Shown here: in pieces, positions 35,376 to 43,749 of the stretch
How positions within the stretch are numbered: position 1 is the stretch's first letter
Layout of the letters: each line of letters begins with the position of its first letter
Virus record (IMG/VR): IMGVR_UViG_3300047476_002078
Span: 230,802-294,801 of that record
Origin: a virus
DNA: 64,000 bases
Direction: 5' to 3' (one strand)
The notes under the pieces: model-generated
What the model was told of the DNA's origin: nothing
Seen by the model: the letters and a program-made list of their open reading frames with translations, nothing else
The model's database searches: none
Translations under genes and position numbers: made by a program

Positions 35376-36003
35376 TAGAAAACATTACGTGAGGCTTATT
35401 CTTACTATGTAAGCTAGGGTCAACATACCCAAAGTGACACATTACTGTATATCTTTCTTTGTCACAAACCAATGGATTAACTTTGTGTTTAAATATGGGA
35501 TTAAGATTATTAACACAAACCAAAGTACCGTGTTGAGGCAGTATAGTATTAAGTGTAAATATTTTTTCAGAAGATTCTATTCCAACGCTCAAATATCCGC
35601 CGTCAGTTATAGTATATGTATCCTGTGTTAGATAAAGCATAGTTGTCATAAAAGAACCGTCAAGATAATCAGAGTGCCATGCCATACCTTCTCCATTTTT
35701 AAATTTATTGGACATTGGAAGACCTTGACTAAAATCTCCAAAATTTTTTATGAAAAAAGAAAAATACTCACTGGAGGATAAATAATTCCAGTAATAATGA
35801 AACAAAGAAGGTTGGGTATCTTTTTCCCAATGTAAAACCAAAGGGTCTTTCCAACCGTACTTTTCTTGATTAGCTTTTACAAAATTTTCTCCTCTAATTA
35901 TTTGTAGCAGGTCATCACAAAAATTTTTATCGACGGAAGAAATCACGTAACCATCTTTAAAAAATTGATTCAAATCAAAATGCGTATTATTAACTATTTC
36001 CAT
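35344..36003 (-). CDS. 2OG-Fe(II) oxygenase paralogue B
   Basis: A 219-residue member of the same family as 2777, 36006 and 50173. Iron ligands are H110 and D112 (AWHSDY) and H173 (FKHKV); R184 (ERYTV) is the likely 2-oxoglutarate anchor. FGDFSQ and PQHGTLV blocks are conserved. A longer C-tail of about 30 residues is unique. It lies 2 bp downstream of paralogue C and is co-transcribed with it. All catalytic residues are kept, so activity is expected; substrate unknown. Confidence 0.82.
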   Translation of the reverse strand: MEIVNNTHFDLNQFFKDGYVISSVDKNFCDDLLQIIRGENFVKANQEKYGWKDPLVLHWEKDTQPSLFHYYWNYLSSSEYFSFFIKNFGDFSQGLPMSNKFKNGEGMAWHSDYLDGSFMTTMLYLTQDTYTITDGGYLSVGIESSEKIFTLNTILPQHGTLVCVNNLNPIFKHKVNPLVCDKERYTVMCHFGYVDPSLHSKNKPHVMFSTKAAKLNQIP

Positions 36004-36005
36004 AA

Positions 36006-36536
36006 TCAGTATCCAGATTTACACATTAGAGAGTACCTTTTTAAAGGTAGCTTCATTTTTTCAACTTTATGAAAGAATAAAGGATTCCAATTCAATATCG
36101 AAACTAGAGTACCGTTTTCAGGCAGTATGTTTTGAATTTTATGGGCATTTTTTATAGAAAGACATCCGCCGAAAGACTCGTGCCAATTTTCATCACCTAA
36201 ATAAAGTATATGATTAATGGGAAAATTGTGTGAAGCATCATTATGCCACTCTAAACCGTCACCTTGGCGATAACTATGAACGCAGAACTGCCTTTGCGAG
36301 AAATCACCGTAAATCTGAGTAAAAGGCTTCTCATATTCATTTAACATGTTTATAAAAAATTCTTGAATACTTTCTGGAACTTGAAGAGTTAAAAGCGGTG
36401 CATTGCTATCGTTATATTTTTCATTTGTATCTTGAAAGTTAAGTTTGCTAATCACTTCTAAAATTTCGCAAGGCGTTTGTATTTTTTGATAAGTAACACC
36501 ATTTTCAAATAATTCTGTGAGTTTAATTTTTAACAT
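36006..36536 (-). CDS. 2OG-Fe(II) oxygenase paralogue C
   Basis: The shortest of the four, 176 residues, ending right after the RYSLMCKSGY block. Ligands are H98 and D100 (EWHNDA) and H156 (FFHKV); R167 is the 2-oxoglutarate candidate. YGDFSQ and PENGTLVS blocks match the others. It is the first gene of a two-gene minus operon whose start faces the ACCGTAAA-rich intergenic region at 36537-36708. It looks complete and catalytically competent. Confidence 0.82.
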   Translation of the reverse strand: MLKIKLTELFENGVTYQKIQTPCEILEVISKLNFQDTNEKYNDSNAPLLTLQVPESIQEFFINMLNEYEKPFTQIYGDFSQRQFCVHSYRQGDGLEWHNDASHNFPINHILYLGDENWHESFGGCLSIKNAHKIQNILPENGTLVSILNWNPLFFHKVEKMKLPLKRYSLMCKSGY

Positions 36537-36563
36537 ATTACATTATAGAAAATAATCAAAATG

Positions 36564-36619
36564 ACCGTAAAAAGCACCGTAATTTTTTTCTTGCTACCGT
36601 AAAGTTTTGTTACTATCAT
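36564..36619 (+). promoter_or_regulatory. Promoter with three ACCGTAA boxes
   Basis: Three direct ACCGTAA(A) boxes lie at 36564, 36576 and 36596, the first two 12 bp apart. The third overlaps the -35 of a good promoter: TTGCTA (36591-36596), 17 bp, TATCAT (36614-36619). It precedes the ssDNA-binding candidate gene by 89 bp, leaving a leader that includes a small CGTG/CACG hairpin (about 36655-36668). Confidence 0.6.
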
Positions 36620-36708
36620 TTGATACAGATTGAAAATGCTGGAGAACAGCTAAAACGTGATTTCACGATTCTTACTCAAATGACCTAAAAGTGTCGAAGG
36701 AGAAAAAA

Positions 36709-37359
36709 ATGAGTATGTCTGAAGAAGTTGGATTTGATGATGAAAGTGTACGGTCTTTGGATTTTGAAAAGTACAAAGGTACAAAAGGAACAACAGATCG
36801 TTTAGCTTTTGTTCACCTTAAAGAAATTCAAGGCAAACTACAACCTGTACTGAGAAAAGCTTATGTTCATTACATTGAAAATGTAGGCTATGTTCTTGCG
36901 AACGATTATACACGCTCTCGTTTCGGTGAGCCTACGCTTCGTCTTGTAACGATTGTAGGTCAATACCAAACAGACAAATTCGGAAAAATTAAACAGCCTT
37001 TCAATGAAAGCAGTTTAACTCTGAAGTTTTTTGTTCTTAGTGCAAAAAAATATGATGCTCTTAGAAAAGCACATCAAGAATTCCCTCTTGATAAACATGA
37101 CTTAATGGTAACTTGTATTGAAGATCAGTACCAACAATTAAACTTCCAATCCTGCAAGGAAGCCGCTTGGGCAATTAAACCAGAAATTAAAAAAGCTGTT
37201 TTAGCACAAGTGGAAAAACTCGCACCATATCTTGAAGGTCAATTAGGTCAGAATTTAACAGCCGATCAAATTAAAGAGAAGCTAGGTGAATCTTCTGAAG
37301 GCGGTATTGTTGCTGACGATACGTCAAGCAATGCTGACGACATTATTGCCGGACTGTAA
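36709..37359 (+). CDS. Candidate single-stranded DNA-binding protein
   Basis: ATG 36709 is chosen because AAGGAG (36697-36702) precedes it; an in-frame GTG at 36691 does not have this. The 216-residue product has a beta-rich N-terminal body with aromatic and basic residues (KYKGTKGTTDRLAFVHLKEI and ANDYTRSRFGEP) and a glycine/serine/aspartate tail ending ADDIIAGL. A flexible acidic C-tail is typical of ssDNA-binding proteins that recruit partners. It has its own strong promoter and terminator, and the next genes are RuvC- and RecA-like. No OB-fold signature is certain, so this is inference. Confidence 0.45.
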   Translation: MSMSEEVGFDDESVRSLDFEKYKGTKGTTDRLAFVHLKEIQGKLQPVLRKAYVHYIENVGYVLANDYTRSRFGEPTLRLVTIVGQYQTDKFGKIKQPFNESSLTLKFFVLSAKKYDALRKAHQEFPLDKHDLMVTCIEDQYQQLNFQSCKEAAWAIKPEIKKAVLAQVEKLAPYLEGQLGQNLTADQIKEKLGESSEGGIVADDTSSNADDIIAGL

Positions 37360-37424
37360 TTTAGGAATCTAGTTTACAGTTTTACGGGGAAAACAAGGAA
37401 GTTGACTCGTAGTGCGAGAAAGGT

Positions 37425-37473
37425 GGAGGGTCTAGTGACAAGGAAGTGTATCACAAAGACCCTCCTTCTTTTT
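37425..37473 (+). terminator. Rho-independent terminator
   Basis: GGAGGGTCT (37425-37433) pairs with AGACCCTCC (37457-37465); GTGA and TCAC extend the stem inside. TTCTTTTT follows. It closes the single-gene unit of the ssDNA-binding candidate, so that gene is probably transcribed separately and at a high level. Confidence 0.85.
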
Positions 37474-37490
37474 AGAACAAAGGAATGTTC

Positions 37491-38144
37491 ATGCGTGTTT
37501 TGGGCATTGACCCTTCACTTACAAATTTAGGATATGTTGTCTTAGAAGATGGTAAAGTTTTAGAAAAAGGAAGATTTCAGACTAATCCTGAAGATGGTTT
37601 AAATGTTCAAAGGTATTTAATCCAAGCAAACAGGGTTTCTGAAATAATTGAAAAGTACGAAATAAAATACGTTTCTTCTGAATCACCGATATTCCAAGAT
37701 TTCAATACAGAAGTTCTATACGGTCTTCAAAGTTTTTTACATTTAGTGTATTGGGTACACGCTGTAAATGTAGTCATATTATCTCCACTCCAAGTTAAAA
37801 GTTACGCTTTACCGAATTTCAAAGGAAAGATTTTTAAATCTGATATGGTAAAAGCTGCAAGAAAAGATATGGGTCTTCCTGATAACTCACGTCTTGCTAA
37901 TGATGTAGCTGACGCTTATTGGATTTCAAAAATTGGATTACGTTGGTGGATGTTTTATGAAAAACTTATTACAGAAAAAGATTTAACCGTAAAAGAGAAT
38001 CAAATGTTTTTGCACAGTCACACATTTACTCGTGGCAAAAAACAAGGTCAAACAGAAAAGAAGGGTATTGTCTTCCGTAAAAATGAAATTTACTATATTT
38101 ATGAAGAATTAAAAAAACCGATATTTTTATTTAAGGGGAAATAA
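37491..38144 (+). CDS. RuvC-like Holliday junction resolvase
   Basis: The ATG at 37491 has AGGA at proper distance; the ATG at 37485 is too close. The RNase H-fold protein of about 217 residues starts RVLGIDPSLTNLGYVV (first catalytic Asp), has VSSESPIF (catalytic Glu) and ends its core with LANDVADAYWISKIG (catalytic Asp pair). Family members cut four-way junctions during recombination or before packaging. It is followed 3 bp later by recA. The longer C-terminal part after residue 155 is not typical and may bind DNA or a partner. Confidence 0.82.
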   Translation: MRVLGIDPSLTNLGYVVLEDGKVLEKGRFQTNPEDGLNVQRYLIQANRVSEIIEKYEIKYVSSESPIFQDFNTEVLYGLQSFLHLVYWVHAVNVVILSPLQVKSYALPNFKGKIFKSDMVKAARKDMGLPDNSRLANDVADAYWISKIGLRWWMFYEKLITEKDLTVKENQMFLHSHTFTRGKKQGQTEKKGIVFRKNEIYYIYEELKKPIFLFKGK

Positions 38145-38147
38145 TTT

Positions 38148-39404
38148 ATGGCTGTTAAAAAAGGTAAAGAGACTCAGAAAAAGGTTTCTATGTCTGAGCT
38201 TGTAAAAAAACTCGCTGCTAAAAGCGATGATAAAGATTTGTTCTATAGCAAAGAAAGGCACAGAGAAATTGAATGTATTGATACAGGTTCAATTATTATC
38301 AATAAAGTCATCGGTCTTGACGGTATTCCAAAAGGCAGGATAACTGAAATTTTCGGAATGGAGTCAAGTGGTAAATCAACACTTGTACAATCGTTAGCAA
38401 TTCAATGTTTAAAAAACGGAGGAAAAGTTCTCTATTTAGATTATGAGCAAGCCTTCGATACTGAATATGCTAGAAAGCAGGGATTAGATATTGATGACCC
38501 TGACACATTTATTTTAGCTCAACCTAAAACATTTGAAGAAGGCTTTGCAATCTGCCGTGAATTCTTGGATTGCGTGGAAGGTCTTGATCTAATTATTATT
38601 GACTCTGTAGCTGCTATGACACCATCAAAGATTCTTAATGCTGAGATTGAAAAAGAGCTACAAATTGGTTTAATGGCTCGCCACATGGCTCAATTTTGTG
38701 CTGAGATGACAAAAACTATATCTAAGACAAATACAGCTATGGTTGTAGTAAACCAAGTTCGTAGTCGTATTAAAACAAATATGTACGATGCTGGACCTGA
38801 TACAGATACAACAGGCGGTAAAGCTCTCAAGTTTTACGCCTCTTTAAGACTGGAACTACGTCATAGAAAAATTGAAACTATAAGCACTACTAATGACATT
38901 GATGGGACACCTGAAGACAAACCTGTTGGAATGTTATGTCAAGTAATTAACCGTAAAAACAAAGTTGCAAACCCATACCGTAAAGCTGAATTTGCGATTA
39001 GATTCGGAGAAGGTATTGATAACGTCAGAAGTGTAATAGATGTTTCTGAAAATCTAGGTCTGATTAAAAAAGCTGGGGCTTGGTTCAACTTCCGTAAAGA
39101 TATTCCATTTGATTTAGATGAGGACTTGATGACTCAAGAAGGGAAAATGCAAGGACTTGAAACAGTCAGAGAATATTTAGTTAAGCACACAAAAGTTTTG
39201 GCGACGTTAGTGGACAACATTTATGTTGAAAAAGATGATGAAGTCGAAAGAGAGTCTAAAAAAGATGATCTATCGACAACAGGAGTAGAATCTGGAAACT
39301 TCGATGCTATCGAACTTAATGATGAAGAAGAAGCTGCTATAGCAGAAGCTCAATCTAAAGTTAAGAAAAGTAAAAAGAAAGCAAAAGAAGTTGAAATAGA
39401 GTGA
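38148..39404 (+). CDS. RecA-family recombinase
   Basis: A 418-residue RecA-like ATPase. Core: GLDGIPKGRITEIFGMESSGKST (Walker A near residue 66-74), VLYLDYEQAFD (catalytic Glu region), LIIIDSVAAM (Walker B), VVVNQVRSRI (L2-side motif). The C-terminal 70 residues are acidic and lysine-rich (DDEVERESKKDD, then KKSKKKAKEVEIE). It forms filaments on single-stranded DNA for strand exchange. It lies with RuvC-like, Mre11/Rad50-like and Cas4-like genes, a full recombination block. It is more like bacterial RecA than T4 UvsX, but the phage origin could mean either. Confidence 0.93.
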   Translation: MAVKKGKETQKKVSMSELVKKLAAKSDDKDLFYSKERHREIECIDTGSIIINKVIGLDGIPKGRITEIFGMESSGKSTLVQSLAIQCLKNGGKVLYLDYEQAFDTEYARKQGLDIDDPDTFILAQPKTFEEGFAICREFLDCVEGLDLIIIDSVAAMTPSKILNAEIEKELQIGLMARHMAQFCAEMTKTISKTNTAMVVVNQVRSRIKTNMYDAGPDTDTTGGKALKFYASLRLELRHRKIETISTTNDIDGTPEDKPVGMLCQVINRKNKVANPYRKAEFAIRFGEGIDNVRSVIDVSENLGLIKKAGAWFNFRKDIPFDLDEDLMTQEGKMQGLETVREYLVKHTKVLATLVDNIYVEKDDEVERESKKDDLSTTGVESGNFDAIELNDEEEAAIAEAQSKVKKSKKKAKEVEIE

Positions 39405-39412
39405 GGTAGATT

Positions 39413-40576
39413 TTGAAGGACGTTCTTAAAGTATCGGTTAAAAATATACAAGCTATTGAAGAAGCATCTATTGAAGTGGAAGGGTTTACTGGAATTGTCG
39501 GACGTTCCAATTCTGGTAAATCTGCTTTAATTAGGGGTTTATTTGCAGCTTTAACAAATAAGTCTCCTAAAGGCATTTTTCGATATAACACTAAAGAAAG
39601 CCAAGTAAAACTAGATGATGAATCTCGAAATATACATATTGAATGGAGAAAAGGCGACAGCATTAACATGTACAATGTTAATGGAAAAGAGCATACAAAA
39701 GTAGGTAAGGAGCCTCCTCCAGAAATAGCAGATTGGGGATTTAAAACCATTAAAGTTAATGATGAAACTCTTGATGTTCAATTTGCAAGACAACATCAAT
39801 ATCTTTTTCTACTAGATAAATCAGGTGGATTTGTAGCCGAGTTTATATCAAAAATAACTAAAGCTGATATATTAACAGGGGCTTTAAAAGATTGTGAGTC
39901 TGATTTACGTAAAGCTAATGAGTCAATCAAGCACAACGATAAGGAAGTAGAAAAATTAAATCAAGATTTATCAAAATTTGACTCTTTAGATTATTATCAT
40001 GAAAGAGTTAAAAATCTTATTGAAGCTAAGTCAAACTTATTGAAACAAAACGCAGAAATCAAACAAATAGAAGAATGGTGCAAGCAAAAAGAAGTCTTTG
40101 TTTCAGAGTATAAGAAGTTAGGAGAAACCCCAGAAATTATAGAATTTCAATTTGATCTATCAGAATTAAAAAAAATTAAAGATTGGTCAGATGAAGTAGA
40201 AGAACAAAAAAATAAACTAATCTCTGCAAGAAAAGTTGATGACTGTCAAATACCAGAAGTAAGTTTCGATATTGATATATTAAAAGTTTTTGAAGAATAC
40301 TTCCAATTATTAAAAAAATCAAATTCAGACATTCCTTCTATACCAAAAGCGGAATTCAATCTTGATGAAATAAAAGAAATACAAAATTTGATAGAAGAGA
40401 AAGATTCTTTAGATTTTGACAAAGATCAAATTGAAGAAGATTTAGAAAATGCTTGTTCTAAAATAATAGAACTAGAAAAACAAATGAAATCTTTAGAGAA
40501 ACAATTAGGTAAGTGTCCACTGTGCAAGCACGATTTTAAAGGCATTTCGCACGACCATTTGGAGTTTAACGCATGA
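39413..40576 (+). CDS. SbcC/Rad50-like N-terminal half, ends at zinc hook
   Basis: TTG start with GAGGT upstream; no ATG fits better. The 387 residues begin with KVSVKNIQAIEEASIEVEGF and a P-loop VGRSNSGKSALIRG, the N-terminal ATPase lobe of SbcC/Rad50. A long coiled coil follows, ending in GKCPLCKHDF, a CxxC zinc hook. The protein then stops within 20 residues, so it has no return coil and no signature, Walker B or D-loop motifs. These are found on a separate ORF at 42665. The gene overlaps the SbcD/Mre11-like gene by 4 bp. It should act with it in end processing. Confidence 0.82.
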   Translation: MKDVLKVSVKNIQAIEEASIEVEGFTGIVGRSNSGKSALIRGLFAALTNKSPKGIFRYNTKESQVKLDDESRNIHIEWRKGDSINMYNVNGKEHTKVGKEPPPEIADWGFKTIKVNDETLDVQFARQHQYLFLLDKSGGFVAEFISKITKADILTGALKDCESDLRKANESIKHNDKEVEKLNQDLSKFDSLDYYHERVKNLIEAKSNLLKQNAEIKQIEEWCKQKEVFVSEYKKLGETPEIIEFQFDLSELKKIKDWSDEVEEQKNKLISARKVDDCQIPEVSFDIDILKVFEEYFQLLKKSNSDIPSIPKAEFNLDEIKEIQNLIEEKDSLDFDKDQIEEDLENACSKIIELEKQMKSLEKQLGKCPLCKHDFKGISHDHLEFNA

Positions 40577-41526
40577 AATTTAAAGCGATAACTATAGGAG
40601 ATGTACACTTAGCAGATAAAACTCCAGCATCACGCTTAGATAACTATCGTGAAACTCTTTTTGAAGAATTGATGATGGCTAGACAAGTAGCCTTGGAAGA
40701 AAAAGCTGACGCTGTTCTAATAACAGGAGATATTTTTGATGTTAAATCACCTAAACTCAATTCTCATTACTTGGTATCAAAAGCTATATCGCTTTTTTCC
40801 TCATTTCCTTGTCCTGTTTACAGCATCATCGGAAACCATGATATTACTGCTAATAGGATTGATTCTCTTGATAAACAGCCGTTAGCTGTTCTTTTCAATT
40901 CCGGTGCTGTGAAAAGATTAGATAGAGAAACAATTAATGGTGTAGATATTGTTGGAATTCATTTTAACGAAAACAATTCTTATGAAACTTTGTCCCAAAA
41001 GAAGCAAGACGGAAAACCTTTAATTGCTGTATGTCACGTTCTAGCGTCTCCCACAGGAGGAGACATGTTCGGTGAACCTATATTCTCTTATAAAACTTTA
41101 GCATCTAGCGATACAGAAGTAGATGTTTATGTTTTCGGGCATTATCATCACGATCAAGGAATTCAAAAAATTGGAAAAAAATCATTTATTAACATAGGTT
41201 CATTAGCTAGAGGTGCTTTAAGTAAAGAAAATATAGATAGACAAGTTAAAGTTGGAAAAGTTGTATGGGATGGTAAAAAATTTGAATGTTCTGAAATCCC
41301 ATTACCTGTTAAGCCCGGAAGTGAAATTTTCAATATTGAAAAGAAACAAGAGCTTGAACACAGAGAAACAGAAATTGAAAAATTTGTATCCACATTAAAT
41401 AAAACTGACTTATTTGAAAACATCTCCACGCTAGAAGAAACTATAAAAGAAATGCGTCTTGATTCCGCTATCCGAATCCGTGTTACGGAATATTTGAATA
41501 ATAGAGGGGCTGGGATAAACGTATGA
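40573..41526 (+). CDS. SbcD/Mre11-like nuclease
   Basis: A 317-residue metallophosphatase. Motifs: TIGDVHLAD (D-x-H), ITGDIFDVKS (GD), SIIGNHDIT (GNHD), VCHVLAS and VFGHYHHDQG (GHxH). Together these bind two metal ions. The family is the nuclease subunit of the Mre11-Rad50 complex, trimming DNA ends and hairpins. Its gene lies between the Rad50-like N-half and the Cas4-like nuclease, with 4-bp overlaps on both sides. Confidence 0.93.
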   Translation: MKFKAITIGDVHLADKTPASRLDNYRETLFEELMMARQVALEEKADAVLITGDIFDVKSPKLNSHYLVSKAISLFSSFPCPVYSIIGNHDITANRIDSLDKQPLAVLFNSGAVKRLDRETINGVDIVGIHFNENNSYETLSQKKQDGKPLIAVCHVLASPTGGDMFGEPIFSYKTLASSDTEVDVYVFGHYHHDQGIQKIGKKSFINIGSLARGALSKENIDRQVKVGKVVWDGKKFECSEIPLPVKPGSEIFNIEKKQELEHRETEIEKFVSTLNKTDLFENISTLEETIKEMRLDSAIRIRVTEYLNNRGAGINV

Positions 41527-42347
41527 CAGATATTAAAACTTTGGATTACAGTGGTTTAAAGGACTATGAAGATTGCCCTCAAAGATTTTTATGGTCACGT
41601 ATTGAAAAGCGTAAACCTAAAATTCCTGAAAACGCTTACTATTGGATTTGTGGCACAGTTAAGCAAAAAATGTTCGAGCTTTTTGTTAATGAGCGTTGGT
41701 ATCTGAAAGGGAAAGACTGTGTTCCTTTTATGGAAAGTATGGCTCCAAAACTTTTTGAAGATACTCTCAAATGGGCAAAAGTTGATTGGTCTGCCAGTTA
41801 TGCCAAATTAACCAAAGAGGATATGATACAAGAAGTTAAAAAAGGGGTCAAAGATGGCATTAAAATAATCAAAGACCATCGGTTAATTTCCGCAGCCTCT
41901 AAATCTGAAATAAAATTAACTGCGAATATTAATAATTGGTTTTCATTAGTTGGAAAAGTTGATTTCATAATCAAGCATAATGATACAAATGAGTCCATAA
42001 TAGTAGATGGCAAAGATACAGTAGATTCCGCTAAGATGCCTTCAGTAGACCCAAGACAGTTATGGATTTATAGCTTATTGCATCAAAGAAATTACGGAGA
42101 TTATCCAAATAAGCTAGGTTTTCTTTTTTGGAGACATGATACCGTTTTGTATTATGATGCTAAAGAAGGAATCGAAGCTGTCACTGAATGGGCAAAAAAG
42201 TCTTTCTGGGACATTAAGAAAGACAAATTTGAGCCAAAGCCTTCCCAATCTGCTTGCTTTTTTTGCAAGTATAAAAATGAATGTGACGCTTATAAAACTG
42301 AATCAGAGCTACTAAACATACCCGAAGGTGACGAAATAACTTTTTGA
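41523..42347 (+). CDS. PD-(D/E)XK nuclease, Cas4/RecB-like, with cysteine cluster
   Basis: A 274-residue protein. YSGLKDYEDCPQRFLW at the start is the typical S-x3-YxxCPxxF motif of RecB-nuclease/Cas4 proteins. The catalytic core is VGKVDFII then IIVDGKDT (D and DGK). CFFCKYKNEC at the end provides three cysteines; with the N-terminal CPQRF they can hold a 4Fe-4S cluster. Such enzymes resect single-stranded DNA ends. It is between SbcD and the C-half of Rad50, so it likely belongs to the same end-processing set. The Fe-S need may connect to the NFU1-like gene at 47503. Confidence 0.85.
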   Translation: MTDIKTLDYSGLKDYEDCPQRFLWSRIEKRKPKIPENAYYWICGTVKQKMFELFVNERWYLKGKDCVPFMESMAPKLFEDTLKWAKVDWSASYAKLTKEDMIQEVKKGVKDGIKIIKDHRLISAASKSEIKLTANINNWFSLVGKVDFIIKHNDTNESIIVDGKDTVDSAKMPSVDPRQLWIYSLLHQRNYGDYPNKLGFLFWRHDTVLYYDAKEGIEAVTEWAKKSFWDIKKDKFEPKPSQSACFFCKYKNECDAYKTESELLNIPEGDEITF

Positions 42348-42373
42348 CTTTACCGTAAATTGTAATTTAAAAT
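42344..42373 (+). promoter_or_regulatory. Predicted promoter with TTTACCGTAAA box
   Basis: TTGACT (42344-42349), 18-bp spacer, TAAAAT (42368-42373). TTTACCGTAAA covers 42349-42359. It overlaps the stop of the Cas4-like gene and precedes the coiled-coil gene at 42384, so the Rad50 C-half would be separately promoted from the N-half. Confidence 0.5.
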
Positions 42374-42383
42374 GGAGATCATT

Positions 42384-42668
42384 ATGGCAGAATTAAATGA
42401 GCTTGTAAGTAAATACCAAAACATACAAAAAAGTATTGAGCAATCAAGAGACTTAAAAGCACGTCTTGAAGAAAGAAAGAAAAATGTTCATAAACAACTG
42501 AGCACGTTATTAGATAAAATTAAATCTCAAGGTTATGACCCAAAAAACCTTAAAGAAATCAGAGATCAAAAAATACAAGAACTCGAAAATCTTGTTAAAG
42601 AAAAAGAACAAGAGGTAAAAGAAGTTCACGAAAAATTAAAAGCTATTGATATTGAGACATCTCTATGA
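42384..42668 (+). CDS. Small coiled-coil protein, possible Rad50 coil fragment
   Basis: ATG 42384 is used because GGAG (42374-42377) precedes it; an upstream ATG at 42372 overlaps that site. The 94 residues are almost entirely charged helix (QNIQKSIEQSRDLKARLEER and KEKEQEVKEVHEKLKAID). Placed directly before the Rad50 C-lobe (4-bp overlap) and after the hook-ending N-half, it may be part of the returning coiled coil. It lacks a CxxC of its own. Alternatively it is an unrelated structural protein. Confidence 0.6.
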   Translation: MAELNELVSKYQNIQKSIEQSRDLKARLEERKKNVHKQLSTLLDKIKSQGYDPKNLKEIRDQKIQELENLVKEKEQEVKEVHEKLKAIDIETSL

Positions 42669-43321
42669 TGGATTTGAATATTTTTGAGAAAAATTTAAGC
42701 GATCTCTCCGATCTTCAGCAAAAGCTCATCGGAGAGCGTTCTGCTTTATTAAGAAAGCATACTCAAAAAATTCAAGAATTAGAAAAATTAAAATTAGAAA
42801 GTCTGGAAATTCAAAAAGCAAAGCTCGTTCTTGAAGATTTGATAAAACAGTTTATCGGGTTTCAATTAGAAAAAATTCGAGAATATGTTTCTTACGGTCT
42901 TAAAACGGTTATTCCAGATCAAAACATTGAATTTGATTGCAACGTAACAACGAAAATGAATAAGCCTTGGGTTGAACTTCTCACTAAAAATAGTGAAGGT
43001 GTTTCGGAAAATGCTTTAGAAGCTTTTGGAGGTTCAGTAGCTCAAGTTGAATCTTTGATTTTAAGAGTATTAGCGATACTGCAATTAAAACTTTACCCTA
43101 TGATTGTATTGGACGAAAGTTTAAATGCTGTTAGTGAAGAGTATCTGCCAAATTTATCAGTTTTATTGAATGAACTGAGTAAACAATTAAACATCAAAAT
43201 ACTTTTAGTTACGCATAATAAAGAAATTCTAGCAAACGCTACAAGAGTTTATCGAGCTACTGAAACATCTCGTGGATTGAAATTTACGGAAGTTCACTCT
43301 TCTGAAATGGTGACTACATGA
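42665..43321 (+). CDS. SbcC/Rad50-like C-terminal half
   Basis: A 218-residue protein beginning with a short coiled coil (QKIQELEKLKLESLEIQKAK). It then has the C-terminal ATPase lobe: FGGSVAQVESLILRVLAI (ABC signature, normally LSGG), MIVLDESLNAVS (Walker B and D-loop) and KILLVTHNKE (H-switch). It has no P-loop, so it needs the N-terminal half at 39413 to form an ATPase. This split arrangement is unusual for phages. The signature reads FGGS rather than LSGG. The stop overlaps the next gene by 4 bp. Confidence 0.82.
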   Translation: MMDLNIFEKNLSDLSDLQQKLIGERSALLRKHTQKIQELEKLKLESLEIQKAKLVLEDLIKQFIGFQLEKIREYVSYGLKTVIPDQNIEFDCNVTTKMNKPWVELLTKNSEGVSENALEAFGGSVAQVESLILRVLAILQLKLYPMIVLDESLNAVSEEYLPNLSVLLNELSKQLNIKILLVTHNKEILANATRVYRATETSRGLKFTEVHSSEMVTT

Positions 43322-43749
43322 AAGAACCTACTAAAATAAAAGAAAAAATAAGACAATTAAAGTTTGCTTATATTAAGCAGTTTTATAAAGAACATCTGTC
43401 TCGTGAACCTAAAAATTGCGTTTATAACAGAACAGTTATATTTGCAGGAACAAAAGAACACGCTACGAGAGTTTGTAATTATTTTTCCGATAACAATGTT
43501 TATCAAATTTGTGATAGCTCTGAATGTGCTGGAAACTGTAACGCTTTTGTTTCTAAATTAAAAAAGAAAGATATTAAAGCTTCATTAGAAAATGATATTA
43601 AAAATAATCCTATGAAGTATCCAGAAATTATGGCTTTAAATTGGGTATTAGATAAAAACGTAGAAGATACTTATTTAACCAATTTAAAATATTATTTTTA
43701 TTCAAAACTGTTCTCAATTAAAGAATTTATCAAAAGGTGGATTAAATGA
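43318..43749 (+). CDS. Hypothetical cysteine-containing protein, 143 aa
   Basis: Not recognised. The chain is basic, with CVYNRTVIFAGTKEHATRVC and CDSSECAGNC in the first two thirds; the latter could be a small metal or Fe-S site. The last 35 residues are aromatic and basic (YYFYSKLFSIKEFIKRW). It overlaps both neighbours by 4 bp, so it belongs to the same operon as the Rad50 C-half. No catalytic motif is evident. Confidence 0.55.
   Translation: MKEPTKIKEKIRQLKFAYIKQFYKEHLSREPKNCVYNRTVIFAGTKEHATRVCNYFSDNNVYQICDSSECAGNCNAFVSKLKKKDIKASLENDIKNNPMKYPEIMALNWVLDKNVEDTYLTNLKYYFYSKLFSIKEFIKRWIK

Noticed and set aside
39361-39750. Minus-strand 129-aa ORF opposite recA end and Rad50-like start
   Set aside because: Antisense to a P-loop ATPase domain with clear family motifs; no promoter or ribosome site.
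39413-43321. Split Rad50 as simple sequencing frameshift
   Set aside because: The halves are 2 kb apart with three other intact genes between them and each half has its own start and ribosome site, so a single-base error cannot explain it.
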